DNA of 64,000 nt from Nevskia soli DSM 19509 (GTDB lineage: Bacteria; Pseudomonadota; Gammaproteobacteria; Nevskiales; Nevskiaceae). Numbering within the stretch: position 1 is the first letter of the stretch; each line of letters starts with the position of its first letter. Positions 8,158 through 17,235 of this stretch are shown in pieces. A program made the position numbers and the translations under genes. Below the pieces are notes generated by a model. The model saw only the letters and a program-made list of their open reading frames with translations, did no database searches and was not told where the DNA came from. The stretch is from positions 98,719 through 162,718 of the forward strand of contig NZ_KL544000.1 of NCBI RefSeq assembly GCF_000711955.1, written 5' to 3'.

Positions 8158-9228
8158 ATGACGCGCTCCATTTCCATTCCCGGCGTCGACCGCTTCACCC
8201 TGGCCCTGGTGGCCACGGTCACCGCGGCCACGTTGCTGCCGGCGCGCGGCGAGATGGCGGCATTCTTCGACGACGCCACGGTGTTCGCGGTGGCGCTGCT
8301 GTTCTTCCTGCACGGCGCCAAGCTGTCGCGCCAGGCGATCGTCGCCGGCGCCAGCCACTGGCGCCTGCACCTGACCGTGGTGGCGAGCACCTTTGCGCTG
8401 TTCCCGCTGCTCGGCATCGCCCTCAAGCCCTTGCTGTCGCCACTGGTGACGCCGGAACTCTACCTGGGCGTACTGTTCGTCTGCGCCCTGCCGGCGACGG
8501 TGCAGTCCGCCATCGCCTTCACCTCGATCGCACGCGGCAACGTCCCGGCGGCGATCTGCAGCGCCTCCGCCTCCAGCTTCATCGGCATTTTCCTGACCCC
8601 CCTGCTGGCGGGCATCCTGATCGGCACGCACGCCGCCACCGGCGGCAGCGATACACTGGACGCCATCGGCAAGATCGTGGTGCAGCTGCTGCTGCCCTTC
8701 ATCGCCGGCCAGGTGGCGCGCAGCTGGATCGGCGCCTGGGTCGATCGCAACCATGGCATGCTCCGCTTCGTCGACCAGGGCTCGATCCTGCTGGTGGTCT
8801 ACGCCGCATTCAGCGCGGCGGTATTGCAGGGCCTGTGGCACCAGGTGCCGCCGCGCGCGCTGGGCGGCCTGCTGGTGGTGAACGGCATCCTGCTGACCCT
8901 GGTCCTGCTCGCCACCCGCTATGCCGCGCGGCTGCAGGGCTTCGACCGCGCCGACGAAATCACCACCGTGTTCTGCGGCTCCAAGAAAAGCCTGGCGAGC
9001 GGCGTGCCGATGGCCAAGGTGCTGTTCGCCGGACACGCCGTCGGCGTGATCGTGCTGCCGCTGATGCTGTTCCACCAGATGCAGCTGATGGTCTGCGCCG
9101 TACTGGCGCGAAAGTACGCCGAGCGGCGGGAACTTCGCCTTGACGCCGTGCCGGGTTCCGTCGCCCCCGCGACAGACGATTACAGGCGCAGTCCGCCGTC
9201 GACTTCCAGCACGCGCCCGTTGAAATAA
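8158..9228 (+). CDS. SBF-like (bile acid:sodium symporter family) transporter
   Basis: A 356-residue polytopic membrane protein with about ten hydrophobic segments and the conserved features of the SBF-like branch (PF13593, YfeH/solute carrier family 10 type): FLHGAKLSR, a CALPATVQSAIAFTSIA segment and TTVFCGSKKSLASGVPMAK. Such proteins carry organic anions with sodium; substrate unknown. ATG 8158 is the natural N terminus; the open frame before it is not membrane-like. The last 49 bases overlap the 3' end of the SDR gene on the other strand, so the Ser/Arg-rich tail may be non-essential. Confidence 0.85.
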   Translation: MTRSISIPGVDRFTLALVATVTAATLLPARGEMAAFFDDATVFAVALLFFLHGAKLSRQAIVAGASHWRLHLTVVASTFALFPLLGIALKPLLSPLVTPELYLGVLFVCALPATVQSAIAFTSIARGNVPAAICSASASSFIGIFLTPLLAGILIGTHAATGGSDTLDAIGKIVVQLLLPFIAGQVARSWIGAWVDRNHGMLRFVDQGSILLVVYAAFSAAVLQGLWHQVPPRALGGLLVVNGILLTLVLLATRYAARLQGFDRADEITTVFCGSKKSLASGVPMAKVLFAGHAVGVIVLPLMLFHQMQLMVCAVLARKYAERRELRLDAVPGSVAPATDDYRRSPPSTSSTRPLK

Positions 9229-9941
9229 TCGTTCTCGGCGATGAACAAGGCCGCACGCGCGATTTCGTCCGCCTCGCCCAGGCGTCCCGCGGGCACCGGC
9301 GCCAGGATCTTCTCCAGCACCTCCGCCTTCATCGCGCCGAGGATGTCGGTACGCACGAAGCCCGGGGCGATGGCGGCGGCGCGGATCGCGTAGCGCGCCA
9401 GCTCGCGCGCCCACACCACCGCCATCGCCGCCACACCGGCCTTCGCCGCGGAATAGTTGCTCTGCCCGGCGTTGCCGTGGCGCGAGATGCTGGAGATGTT
9501 GATGATCAGGCCGCCGTGGCCGAGCAGCGCCATCCGCTCCGCCGCCTCGCGTCCGCAGAGAAATACGCCGGTGAGATTGACGTCCAGCACCGCCTGCCAC
9601 TGCTGCAGGGACATCTTGCCCGCCACCTTTCCGTCCTTCACCTTCAGCAACAGCGCGTCGCGGGTGATGCCGGCATTGTTGACCAGCACGTCCAGCCGGC
9701 CGGCATCGCGCACCACCGCGTCGAGCGCGGCAATCACCTGCTCTTCCCGCGCGACGTTGCACAGGTAGGTATGCGCCGTCACGCCCTTGGATTCGCACAG
9801 GGCCTTGCTATGGATCAGGTCGGCCTCGTCCAGGTCGAGCAGGGCCAGGTCGGCGCCGCGCTCCGCGAACGCCGCCGCGATGGCGCGCCCGATGCCCTTG
9901 CCGCCGCCGGTAATGACGACCAGCTTGCCGTTCAGATCCAT
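9180..9941 (-). CDS. SDR-family oxidoreductase (FabG-like)
   Basis: A 253-residue classical short-chain dehydrogenase. The NAD(P)-binding motif TGGGKGIG is at ~11-18, NNAG at ~88-91, the catalytic Ser is in INISSIS, and the YSAAK active-site motif is at ~160. It reduces or oxidises a keto/hydroxy group; the acidic residue after the second strand (LLDLDEAD) hints at NAD preference. The start at 9941 gives the usual family length, whereas the upstream extension is unlike an SDR. It is divergent from the hydroxyacid dehydrogenase gene and overlaps the symporter gene tail to tail. Confidence 0.88.
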   Translation of the reverse strand: MDLNGKLVVITGGGKGIGRAIAAAFAERGADLALLDLDEADLIHSKALCESKGVTAHTYLCNVAREEQVIAALDAVVRDAGRLDVLVNNAGITRDALLLKVKDGKVAGKMSLQQWQAVLDVNLTGVFLCGREAAERMALLGHGGLIINISSISRHGNAGQSNYSAAKAGVAAMAVVWARELARYAIRAAAIAPGFVRTDILGAMKAEVLEKILAPVPAGRLGEADEIARAALFIAENDYFNGRVLEVDGGLRL

Positions 9942-10034
9942 TGCCTTGTCCTGTCCAGATAAGTTTCGGCACAACATGTAGCACGTGGCCGCAGGCGCCG
10001 CCACAATGCGCACATCTTCCTTGCGTGATCCGCC

Positions 10035-11015
10035 ATGAAAAAGCACGTCCTCCTCTACAAGGTGCTACAGCCCGACGTACTGGCCCTGCTCAAGGAACAC
10101 TTCGAGGTCGCCGCATTCGATGGCCTCGCCGGCGCGGCGCAGCCGGATTTCCTGGCGGCGCTGGAGCAGGCGCAGGGACTGATCGGCATGTACGGCCGCA
10201 TCGACGCCGCCTTCATCGCCCGCGCGCCGCGACTTCAAGCAGTGGCCACCGTCTCGGTCGGCTACGACGCCATCGATGTCGAAGCGCTGAACGCGCGCCG
10301 CATCCTGCTGTGCAATACGCCGGACGTGCTGACCGAGACCACGGCGGATACCGCCTTCATGCTGGTTCTCGGCGCCGCGCGCCGCGTCGCCGAGCTTTCA
10401 CAATGGCTGCGGAACGGGCAGTGGAAGCGCCCGGTGGGCGCCGAACAATACGGGGTGGACGTGCACGGCAAGACCCTGGGCATCGTCGGCCTCGGCCGCA
10501 TCGGCAGCGCGGTCGCGCGCCGTGCGGCTCGGGGCTTCGGCATGCGCGTGCTGTACACGGCCCGCTCGCCAAAAGCGGAAGCGGAACGCGAACTGGGCGC
10601 GCAGCGGCGTGAACTGGACGCGCTGCTGCGCGAGTCCGATTTCGTCTGCGTGCTGGCGCCGCTCTCGGCGCAGACCCGGCATCTGATCGGCGCGCGCGAG
10701 CTGGCGCTGATGAAGCCTTCCGCGTTCCTGGTCAATGCCGCGCGCGGCGCCGTCGTCGACGAGCAGGCGTTGATCGCGGCGCTGCAAGAGCGGCGGATCG
10801 CCGGCGCGGGCCTGGATGTATTCGAGCAGGAGCCACTGCCGCAGGAGTCGCCGCTGCTGGCCATGCCCAATGTGCTGGCGCTGCCGCACATCGGCTCCGC
10901 CACCTGGGAGACGCGCCACGCCATGGAGCTGTGCGCCGCCAACAACCTGATCGATGCACTGGCCGGACGGCGGCCGCAATACCTGGTCAACCCGCAGGTA
11001 CTCGGCCAGCCCTAA
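10035..11015 (+). CDS. D-2-hydroxyacid dehydrogenase (glyoxylate/hydroxypyruvate reductase-like)
   Basis: A 326-residue D-isomer-specific 2-hydroxyacid dehydrogenase. The nucleotide fold shows GLGRIG at ~152-157 and the catalytic triad is complete: Arg in NAARGAVVDE (~235), Glu in FEQEP (~265) and His in LPHIGSAT (~284). The sequence resembles GhrB-type enzymes, which reduce glyoxylate and hydroxypyruvate with NAD(P)H in the cytoplasm; exact substrate is not proven. It ends four bases into the convergent gene on the other strand. The ATG follows TGATCCGCC, so the ribosome site is weak. Confidence 0.85.
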   Translation: MKKHVLLYKVLQPDVLALLKEHFEVAAFDGLAGAAQPDFLAALEQAQGLIGMYGRIDAAFIARAPRLQAVATVSVGYDAIDVEALNARRILLCNTPDVLTETTADTAFMLVLGAARRVAELSQWLRNGQWKRPVGAEQYGVDVHGKTLGIVGLGRIGSAVARRAARGFGMRVLYTARSPKAEAERELGAQRRELDALLRESDFVCVLAPLSAQTRHLIGARELALMKPSAFLVNAARGAVVDEQALIAALQERRIAGAGLDVFEQEPLPQESPLLAMPNVLALPHIGSATWETRHAMELCAANNLIDALAGRRPQYLVNPQVLGQP

Positions 11016-11698
11016 AACAATACGGAAAGGTCCTGGTACTCCATCGCCGCGCGGAAATTGCCGAGCAGGCGGGCGCGTTCGGCGGGGGTGAGCGGGGCGC
11101 TGGACGCCAGCGCATCGAGCTTGACCTTGAAACCCTGGCGACCGCCGACCATGCCCGGAATGCCGTGGATGATCACCGTGAGCGGCCCCTCGCGGTACTG
11201 GATCTTGTAAGGATCCAGGATCCGCACTTCGAAGCCTGCGCTGCTCGATACCGCCTGCGCGTCGATGCGGGCAAAGGTGCTGGCGTCGGGCGCGGTGACG
11301 CTTTCCTCGGCCTTGTCCTTCTTGCCTCCGGTCGGATCGAGCGCCTTGTCCAGCACCTCGTCCGGCGGGAAATTCCATTCCTTCAGATCCACACCCTCGG
11401 ACTTCATGGCGTTGCGCAGGCGCGCCAGCGGGATCATGCCGCCAGTGGTGGAAACGACCGTGGTGCCGCGGCGCGTGACCAGCACATCCAGCCGCTGCAG
11501 CAGCATGCCGCGGTCGCGCATGCGATTGCCGGAAGGCTGGCGCGCACCGGCCCAGGCCGCCGCCGGCAGCCAGATGGCGTTGGGCACGGCGATGGCGCCT
11601 TCACCCTCGAACTGGGCGATGACGAAGTCGCGGAAGCGCTTGGTCGAAGCCCCGCCCTGTGCGGCTTCCAGCACCGATCTTGGAACGAATAACGCCAT
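11012..11698 (-). CDS. Conserved hypothetical protein
   Basis: A 228-residue soluble protein without signal peptide or membrane helix. It has mixed alpha/beta character, a Lys-rich GGKKDKAEE linker near 125 and a C-terminal region with a TPAERARLLGNFRAAMEY helix. I recognise no family. Its 3' end overlaps the hydroxyacid dehydrogenase stop by four bases on the opposite strand. High GC3 and the expected codon use support coding. Confidence 0.65.
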   Translation of the reverse strand: MALFVPRSVLEAAQGGASTKRFRDFVIAQFEGEGAIAVPNAIWLPAAAWAGARQPSGNRMRDRGMLLQRLDVLVTRRGTTVVSTTGGMIPLARLRNAMKSEGVDLKEWNFPPDEVLDKALDPTGGKKDKAEESVTAPDASTFARIDAQAVSSSAGFEVRILDPYKIQYREGPLTVIIHGIPGMVGGRQGFKVKLDALASSAPLTPAERARLLGNFRAAMEYQDLSVLF

Positions 11699-11873
11699 CG
11701 GAGAACAGCCCTGTCACGGATCGTTCATGGATTGGCATGGCACGCGGACGGCAAATCCGGACGCGCAATGCTCCGGCACCGAGTATAGGCCGCGAGGGCA
11801 TCCCCGCACAGCCGTCGGCCGCCTTTGCGCCGGCAATCAAAAAAATGCAGCAATTCAGGCTCATGCTGCGGCC

Positions 11874-12191
11874 ATGGAATCCAAAGAGCACCGGATCGTG
11901 CCGTACGCCAAGAAAATCGTGTTGCGTTCCCGCTGGGGTTACCGCCCCGGCCTCGAAAGCCTGGTCGCCGATTTCAAAAGGGACGGGGTGTTGTTCGTCG
12001 GCGTGGTCGGCAAGGACTGCGACATCATCGAGGACATCATCGACGAGCTCTGCATCGATGGCGACAGCGACGAGGAGAGTTACGCCATGCTTACATCCAG
12101 CCATGTCGACGGCACCATCGAGGAGGCGGTGTCCTTCGCGCAGGCCCTGAGCGGGAAATATGCCGGGGCGGTGGAGGTGGTGGAGTTCTAA
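11874..12191 (+). CDS. Conserved hypothetical protein, 105 aa
   Basis: A small acidic cytoplasmic protein with an alpha/beta pattern (GVLFVGVVGKDCDIIEDIIDELCIDG) and a Thr/Ser stretch (AMLTSSHVDG). ATG 11874 is the first reasonable start; the longer upstream frame is a shadow of the opposite-strand gene. A solo MITE end begins immediately at the stop codon. It may be transcribed with the DUF1851 gene 90 bases on. Function unknown. Confidence 0.65.
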   Translation: MESKEHRIVPYAKKIVLRSRWGYRPGLESLVADFKRDGVLFVGVVGKDCDIIEDIIDELCIDGDSDEESYAMLTSSHVDGTIEEAVSFAQALSGKYAGAVEVVEF

Positions 12192-12225
12192 GAGCCAGTA
12201 ACAGAATGAATCGCGCCTGCGCGAC
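12192..12225 (+). repeat. Solo copy of MITE terminal repeat
   Basis: GAGCCAGTAACAGAATGAAT and the following GCGCCTGCG match the termini of the element at 5654-6017 with one substitution. Only one end is present, abutting the stop codon of the 105-aa gene, so it may be the scar of a deleted copy. Confidence 0.65.
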
Positions 12226-12280
12226 TGTCGATTGCGACTCCGGCGGGATAAACTGCCGGCAAGAAACAACGGCTACCGAG

Positions 12281-12757
12281 ATGGACGTCAACGATTACCT
12301 GCTGGAACGTGGCGAGAGCGATTGGGCGGCGCTGCTGGCCGACTGGAACTGGATCCTCCCGCCCCATTTCACCCTCTGGCTGGTCAATCGCTACGGCGAC
12401 CTGTTCCTGGTGCTTCCCGATGACGGCAGCGTCTGCATGCTCGATGTCGGCGCCGGCACCTTGCGGCGCATCGCCGACAGCCAGGAACACTTCGATACCC
12501 TGCTACGCGAGGACAACAACGCCGGCGAGTGGTTGATGATCCCGCTGGTGGACGACTGCGTCGCCGCCGGCATGATCCTGCCCGCCGGGCACTGCTACGG
12601 CTTCAGGCAGGCACCGGCCCTTGGCGGAGCCTACGAGGTCGACAACACCGAGATCGTCGACCTCTACACCCACTACAGCGTGCTCGGCCAGCTGCATGCC
12701 CAGATCTGGGAAACGCTGCCGCGTACAGCACCGGACGCAGCGCCCGAAGCCGAATAG
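12281..12757 (+). CDS. DUF1851 (Tdi1-type immunity domain) protein
   Basis: A 158-residue soluble protein. Its C-terminal half (GHCYGFRQAPALGGAY, then VDLYTHYSVLGQLHAQI) carries the hallmark motifs of DUF1851, the domain found in T6SS immunity protein Tdi1 and relatives. The N-terminal part (WILPPHFTLWLVNRYGDLFLV) also fits. Such proteins neutralise a cognate effector, but no T6SS effector or toxin gene is adjacent here, so it is an orphan or has another role. The start ATG 12281 lies 56 bases after the solo MITE end. Confidence 0.7.
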   Translation: MDVNDYLLERGESDWAALLADWNWILPPHFTLWLVNRYGDLFLVLPDDGSVCMLDVGAGTLRRIADSQEHFDTLLREDNNAGEWLMIPLVDDCVAAGMILPAGHCYGFRQAPALGGAYEVDNTEIVDLYTHYSVLGQLHAQIWETLPRTAPDAAPEAE

Positions 12758-12952
12758 GCGGACTTCCATAGCCGCCGCTGCGGCACGCGGCAATACCGCC
12801 GGGCGATGCGCGCCCGCCGCAAGCGGATCGGTCCAAACCCCCGGCCCGGGCCGAACCTGACCAATGATTCATGCATCCTTTTGCGAAGCTTTGCCGATCA
12901 GTGGCACTCTGAGGCCGCCAAACGGTAGAAGAAGCGGCTTTCAGCGAAACAG

Positions 12953-13531
12953 ATGAACGATCAAGCAATACCACGAAAGATACAGAGCACCATGCAGGAA
13001 CTGGAAAGCCGCGGCTTCCAGCCGCTAGGCACACGCGTGACCCAAGGCTCGGGATTGACCGGCAGGGCGCTTTCCGCGGACGGTTCGACATGGGCAGATA
13101 TCGGCACGCTGCAGTCGGGCCTGCGCAATAGTTGGCGCCAATTGCTTAAAACAGGGGTACTGCGCGGGGCAGGATGCACCGCGCAGTTCACCACCGAATT
13201 CAACAACCAGACCTATCTGGTGACCACGAACTACGACCTCGCTCCATCGCCCGGAACCGGGGTCGAGCGGTTGCCGGCGGATACCGACCCGGCAGCCGTG
13301 GCGCATCGCCATATGCAGCGCATCGAACAATACATGCGCGAAAACCAGCCGTTGCGCCCGGTGATCCACGCCTGCGCCGCCGAAATCGAAGCGGCGCTGC
13401 TGCGCGCGCAAACCGTACGCAGACCGCAGCCGCTGACCGTGGCTGCCTTGCAAAATCTCGGCATGCCGCCGCATCTGGCGTTGCTGATCGCCGGGGACTG
13501 CGCCGAAACCGCGGAACCGCTGCCGCTGTAA
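12953..13531 (+). CDS. Conserved hypothetical protein
   Basis: A 192-residue soluble protein with no signal peptide or membrane helix and no family I can name. It has a central beta-rich stretch (CTAQFTTEFNNQTYLVTTNYDL) and a helical C-terminal half with a His/Met/Gln-rich helix (HRHMQRIEQYM). The ATG at 12953 is the only sensible start. Normal host-like codon use. The 195 bases before it contain no gene. Confidence 0.6.
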   Translation: MNDQAIPRKIQSTMQELESRGFQPLGTRVTQGSGLTGRALSADGSTWADIGTLQSGLRNSWRQLLKTGVLRGAGCTAQFTTEFNNQTYLVTTNYDLAPSPGTGVERLPADTDPAAVAHRHMQRIEQYMRENQPLRPVIHACAAEIEAALLRAQTVRRPQPLTVAALQNLGMPPHLALLIAGDCAETAEPLPL

Positions 13532-13559
13532 TCCGCGGCCGGATTTCGCAGCCTCGCGG

Positions 13560-14909
13560 CTACTGCGCGATCACTACCGGGGTCCCCGCCATATAGTCGA
13601 CCGTCAGGTTGGCCAGGGTGCGCACGCCCAGCTTGAGCCCGCTCTCGTCCACCTTGAAGCGCGGCGAGTGATTCGGCGCGTATTCGTCGAGTGAGGCGCC
13701 CGGCTTGCGTACGCCGACAAAGACGAACAATCCCGGAATCTGCTGCTGATAGAAGGAGAAATCCTCGGCACCCATGATCACCGGCGACTCCACCAGGCCG
13801 GCGCCGCCGACGCGCCTGAGCGTGGGCAGCATGCGGGCGGTGAGCTTGGGATCGTTATAGGTGACGGGATAGGCGCTTTCCTGGCCGATATCGACATCGA
13901 CGGTCGCTCCGGAAGCGGCGGCGATGTTGCTGGCGGTGCGCTGCACGTCGTCGTGCAGCTGTTGCCGCATGCCCTCGTCGAGAGCTCGCAGCGTGCCCTT
14001 GAGCGTGGCGCTGTCGGGAATGATGTTGTTGCGCACGCCGCTGTCGAATTTGCCCACGGTCACCACCACCGGTGCCTTGGTCAGATCCATCTGGCGGCTG
14101 GTGATGGTCTGCAGGCCGAGCACGATCTGCGAACCGATGACGACGGGATCGATGCCGTTCCAGGGCATGGCGCCGTGGGTCTGCTTGCCGTGCACCACCA
14201 CGGTGAAATCGTCGGCGCTGGCCATGGTGCCGCCGGCGCGATAAGCCAGCTGGCCGGTCTCGAACTTGGTCATGATGTGCAGGCCGAAGATCGCTTCGGG
14301 CTGGGGCGCGCTGGTCAGCACGCCCTCCTTCACCATCAGCTTGGCGCCGCCTTCCTCGCCCTTCGGCGTGCCTTCCTCGGCCGGCTGGAAGATCAGCTTG
14401 ACCGTACCGGGCAGCTCATCCTTCATCTGCGCGAAGATGTGCGCCACGCCGAGCAGGATGCCCATGTGCGCATCATGGCCGCAGGCATGCATCACGCCGA
14501 CGTCCTTGCCGTCATAGGTGCTGCGTACGGTGGACTTGAACGGCAGGTCCACTTCCTCCGCCACCGGCAGCGCATCCATGTCCGAGCGCAACGCCACCAC
14601 CGGCCCCGGCTTGCCGCCACGCAGAACCGCCACCACCCCGGTATGGGCGATGCCGGACTGCACTTCGTACCCCATCGCCTTGAGCTTCTTGACCAGGTAC
14701 TTCTCCGTCTCGAACTCGCGGTTGGAGAGCTCCGGGTGCTGGTGCAGGTAGCGGCGATTGGCGATGACCTCCGGCTCTACTGTATCGGCCAGCTGATCGA
14801 TCTTCGCCTGCAGGGCGGCGACATTGGTCTGCGCCTGCGCCGCGGCGGACAACAGCACACCGCCGCATGCGGCCAGCAACGAGAGAGACTTCGAGAGCTT
14901 CGGATTCAT
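13560..14909 (-). CDS. M20D amidohydrolase, exported
   Basis: A 449-residue metallopeptidase of family M20D (hippurate hydrolase/IAA-amino acid hydrolase type). Metal-binding motifs are HACGHDAHMG at ~141 and QPAEEG at ~173; the lid domain holds QTHGAMPWNGIDPV. A Sec signal peptide (1-~26, ending AAAQAQ) places it in the periplasm, where it would cleave N-acyl amino acids or similar amides. The start at 14909 fits the signal peptide; the extension to 15122 is shadow. It is convergent with the hypothetical gene before it. Confidence 0.88.
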   Translation of the reverse strand: MNPKLSKSLSLLAACGGVLLSAAAQAQTNVAALQAKIDQLADTVEPEVIANRRYLHQHPELSNREFETEKYLVKKLKAMGYEVQSGIAHTGVVAVLRGGKPGPVVALRSDMDALPVAEEVDLPFKSTVRSTYDGKDVGVMHACGHDAHMGILLGVAHIFAQMKDELPGTVKLIFQPAEEGTPKGEEGGAKLMVKEGVLTSAPQPEAIFGLHIMTKFETGQLAYRAGGTMASADDFTVVVHGKQTHGAMPWNGIDPVVIGSQIVLGLQTITSRQMDLTKAPVVVTVGKFDSGVRNNIIPDSATLKGTLRALDEGMRQQLHDDVQRTASNIAAASGATVDVDIGQESAYPVTYNDPKLTARMLPTLRRVGGAGLVESPVIMGAEDFSFYQQQIPGLFVFVGVRKPGASLDEYAPNHSPRFKVDESGLKLGVRTLANLTVDYMAGTPVVIAQ

Positions 14910-15072
14910 GGGCGATTCGCTTCCTGGAGTGGGCGGCATCGGGGAAAGCGGTCGCCGCCGCGCGAACATCGTCGCGCCGGACAGGTGCGCCTGCCCTTGC
15001 CGGCAACCCGAACTCCCCTCCAGCCAATGCCCGCATCCTAGCAGCGCACCGGCGCCGATGTCCCGGAGCAAA

Positions 15073-15624
15073 CTACGCCTTGGCCAGATCCAGTACCAGG
15101 CAGGTGGTGGTGCAATGCGCATACAGCCGCCCCGAAGGATCGGTGATGCGCCCTTCGGCCAGGGCCACGCGGTTGCCGGCCTGGATCACCTTGCCCTCGG
15201 CGCGGACCGGCCCGGTGTCCTTGGTCAGGCCACGCACGTAGTTCACTTTCAGTTCCAGCGTGGTGTATCCCTTCCCCGCCGGCATTGCCGTATGCACCGC
15301 GCAGCCGACGCAGGAATCGAGCAGGGTAGCGATCCAGCCGCCATGCACGCTGCCGATGGGATTGTAGAAATCGAAGGTCGGCGTGCCCTGGAATACCGCC
15401 CGGCCCTGCGACACTTCGACCAGCAGGAAGCCGAGCGAGCGGGCGATCGGCGGCACCGGCAGGGCGCCGTCGATGATCGCCTGCATCAATTCGAGGCCGG
15501 GCCGCTGCGCCAGCTGTTCCGGCGGGATGATGTCGGTACCGCTGACGCGCCCGCGCACCGCGGCTTCGCGCTCCATCCACTGGGCGAGGATCTGCTGCGT
15601 CGCCGGGTCCGGCTGGCCTTTCAT
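15073..15624 (-). CDS. PaaI-type hotdog thioesterase
   Basis: A 183-residue hotdog-fold protein. The family signature NPIGSVHGGWIATLLDSCVGCA (~85-106) contains the HGG motif and the following Asp/Cys helix, and LKVNYVRGLT is the usual second motif. PaaI-like enzymes hydrolyse acyl-CoA or aryl-CoA thioesters in the cytoplasm. The gene is divergent from the MarR gene, with a candidate operator between them, so the MarR protein probably controls it. The N-terminal ~35 residues extend beyond the core fold. Confidence 0.85.
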   Translation of the reverse strand: MKGQPDPATQQILAQWMEREAAVRGRVSGTDIIPPEQLAQRPGLELMQAIIDGALPVPPIARSLGFLLVEVSQGRAVFQGTPTFDFYNPIGSVHGGWIATLLDSCVGCAVHTAMPAGKGYTTLELKVNYVRGLTKDTGPVRAEGKVIQAGNRVALAEGRITDPSGRLYAHCTTTCLVLDLAKA

Positions 15625-15651
15625 GAACGGGTTCCTGTCGTGTGCGTCTTA

Positions 15652-15681
15652 ATTCGTGCATATACACTATATTGAGCGAAT
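15652..15681. promoter_or_regulatory. Thioesterase/MarR divergent promoter with inverted ends
   Basis: ATTCG at 15652 and CGAAT at 15677-15681 bracket an AT-rich core (TGCATATACACTATATTGAG) that looks like overlapping -10 elements. This is the only AT-rich stretch between the two divergent genes and is a likely MarR binding region. Confidence 0.4.
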
Positions 15682-15702
15682 CCAAGGCCCGCAAGACGCC
15701 CC

Positions 15703-16182
15703 ATGAGCCAACCCGACGCACCGCCGCCCATCATCCGGGGCTGCACCTGCTTCCGCCTGCGGCGGCTGACCCGGCGCGTGACACAGCACTACGACACCCA
15801 CCTCGCCCGCGCCGGCCTGCGGGTCACCCAGTACAGCCTGCTCGGCATGCTGTTGCGCGCGGATTCGCTGACCCTGTCCGAACTCGCCGCGCGCATGGAG
15901 ATGGACCGCACCACGCTGACGCGCAACCTCGGCCCGCTGCAAAACGCCGGCTGGGTGGAAGTGGTGCGCGGCAAGGACGCGCGCAGCCGCGCGGTGCAGC
16001 TCACCGACGCCGGCCGCGCCGCCTGGGACAAGGCCAAGCCGCATTGGCGCCAGGCGCAGGACCAGCTGAATACCGCCCTGGGCGAGGAAACCGTCGCCGA
16101 ATTGCACGGCCTGCTCGACGGCACGCTGGCGCGCTTTCACCTGGCCCTGGATGAAGCGCCGGCTGCCGCTGCCGGGGGCTGA
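15703..16182 (+). CDS. MarR-family transcriptional regulator
   Basis: A 159-residue MarR protein with the winged-helix core at ~45-110: LTLSELAARMEMDRTTLTRN is the helix-turn-helix and KDARSRAVQLTDAG the wing. An N-terminal CTCFRLRR segment gives a pair of cysteines that might sense oxidants. MarR repressors release DNA upon binding phenolic or similar ligands. Divergence from the thioesterase suggests local control of that gene. ATG 15703 is preceded by GACGCCCC, so the ribosome site is weak. Confidence 0.85.
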   Translation: MSQPDAPPPIIRGCTCFRLRRLTRRVTQHYDTHLARAGLRVTQYSLLGMLLRADSLTLSELAARMEMDRTTLTRNLGPLQNAGWVEVVRGKDARSRAVQLTDAGRAAWDKAKPHWRQAQDQLNTALGEETVAELHGLLDGTLARFHLALDEAPAAAAGG

Positions 16183-16262
16183 ATCCGGTCCGCCGCATTG
16201 CAGTCCGGGCCCGCTTGAGCTATCTAAGAGGCGAGGCCGCCAGCATCCCGGGGAGTGCATAG

Positions 16263-16658
16263 ATGAGCGCGTCGTCGAACCAGACCGAAACCGACATGGA
16301 ACCGCAGCCGTTATTCCGCTCCAACAACGAAATCGCGGTACACGTCGCCAACCTGGAAAAAGCGGAGCACTTCTACGGCGAAGTCCTCGGCTTCCGGCTG
16401 CTGGCCAAGACCACGCGCCAGCTCGAATTCGACACCGGCAAGCTGCGCCTTTACGTCAACCTCGACAGCCGGCCGCTGACCAGCTTCGTGCCTTCGTTCG
16501 ACGTGGCGGACCGCGAGGCGGCGCGCGAATACCTGGAAGGCGCCGGCTGCAAGCCGGTGCATATCGCCACCCATCCGGGCCTGTACTACATGCGCGATCC
16601 CTTCGGCCTGCTGTTCGACCTGGTCGAACGCAATCCCGATTCCGCCATTACCCCCTAG
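16263..16658 (+). CDS. VOC/glyoxalase-fold protein
   Basis: A 131-residue single-domain vicinal oxygen chelate protein. Typical beta-alpha-beta-beta-beta units are seen (AVHVANLEKAEHFYGEVLGFRLL; YYMRDPFGLLFDLVERN). Members include dioxygenases, glyoxalases and antibiotic-sequestering proteins; the active-site residues do not decide which. The last 11 bases overlap the TetR gene on the opposite strand. ATG 16263 is followed by a second ATG 33 bases downstream that could also start translation. Confidence 0.75.
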   Translation: MSASSNQTETDMEPQPLFRSNNEIAVHVANLEKAEHFYGEVLGFRLLAKTTRQLEFDTGKLRLYVNLDSRPLTSFVPSFDVADREAAREYLEGAGCKPVHIATHPGLYYMRDPFGLLFDLVERNPDSAITP

Positions 16659-17220
16659 GGAGTGCCTGCAGCAGGCGCCGCTCCTGGCGCCGCATGATGC
16701 GCCCGAAGGCCGCCTCGTCGTTGGCCGCGCGCGCCAGCACCAGGGCGCCCTGGATCACCGCCACGACATCCTCCGACTGCGCGCGCGCCTCGGCGGCGCC
16801 CATGCCCGCGCGACGCAGGACGACGGCAAGGGCATCGACCCACTCGGCGAAATAGTCCTTCACGCAGGCCGCGAAGCGATCCCTCGAATCGGCCAGGGCG
16901 AAGGCGCCGATCAGGCAGACGCGGCGCCCCGAATGGAAATACTGGTCCACCACGCGGAACATCTCGCGGATGCCGGCCTGGGGCTCCGCCGCCCGGCGCA
17001 GCGGCGTGAACACCTCGTCGCGAAACCAGGCGTCGATATGGTCCAGCACCGCCTGCGCCATCTCTTCCTTGCCGCCAGGGAAGAAGTTGTAGAGGCTGCC
17101 TTTGCCCAGGCCGGTGGCCGCGCCGATCAGCGACAGCGATGCACCCTCGAAGCCGTGCGTGCGGAAGACTTCCGCCAGCGCGGGGATCGCATCCTTGCGT
17201 TCACCGATCGTGCGCGGCAT
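16648..17220 (-). CDS. TetR-family repressor
   Basis: A 190-residue TetR protein. The N-terminal helix-turn-helix (GASLSLIGAATGLGKGSLYNFFPG, ~26-48) is of the LmrA/YxaF type. It is the second gene after a near-perfect palindromic operator (17728-17762) and the DUF1348 gene, so it most likely represses its own operon. C-terminal ligand domain is divergent. Confidence 0.85.
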   Translation of the reverse strand: MPRTIGERKDAIPALAEVFRTHGFEGASLSLIGAATGLGKGSLYNFFPGGKEEMAQAVLDHIDAWFRDEVFTPLRRAAEPQAGIREMFRVVDQYFHSGRRVCLIGAFALADSRDRFAACVKDYFAEWVDALAVVLRRAGMGAAEARAQSEDVVAVIQGALVLARAANDEAAFGRIMRRQERRLLQALPRG

Positions 17221-17235
17221 CGGCGTCCCTTTTTC

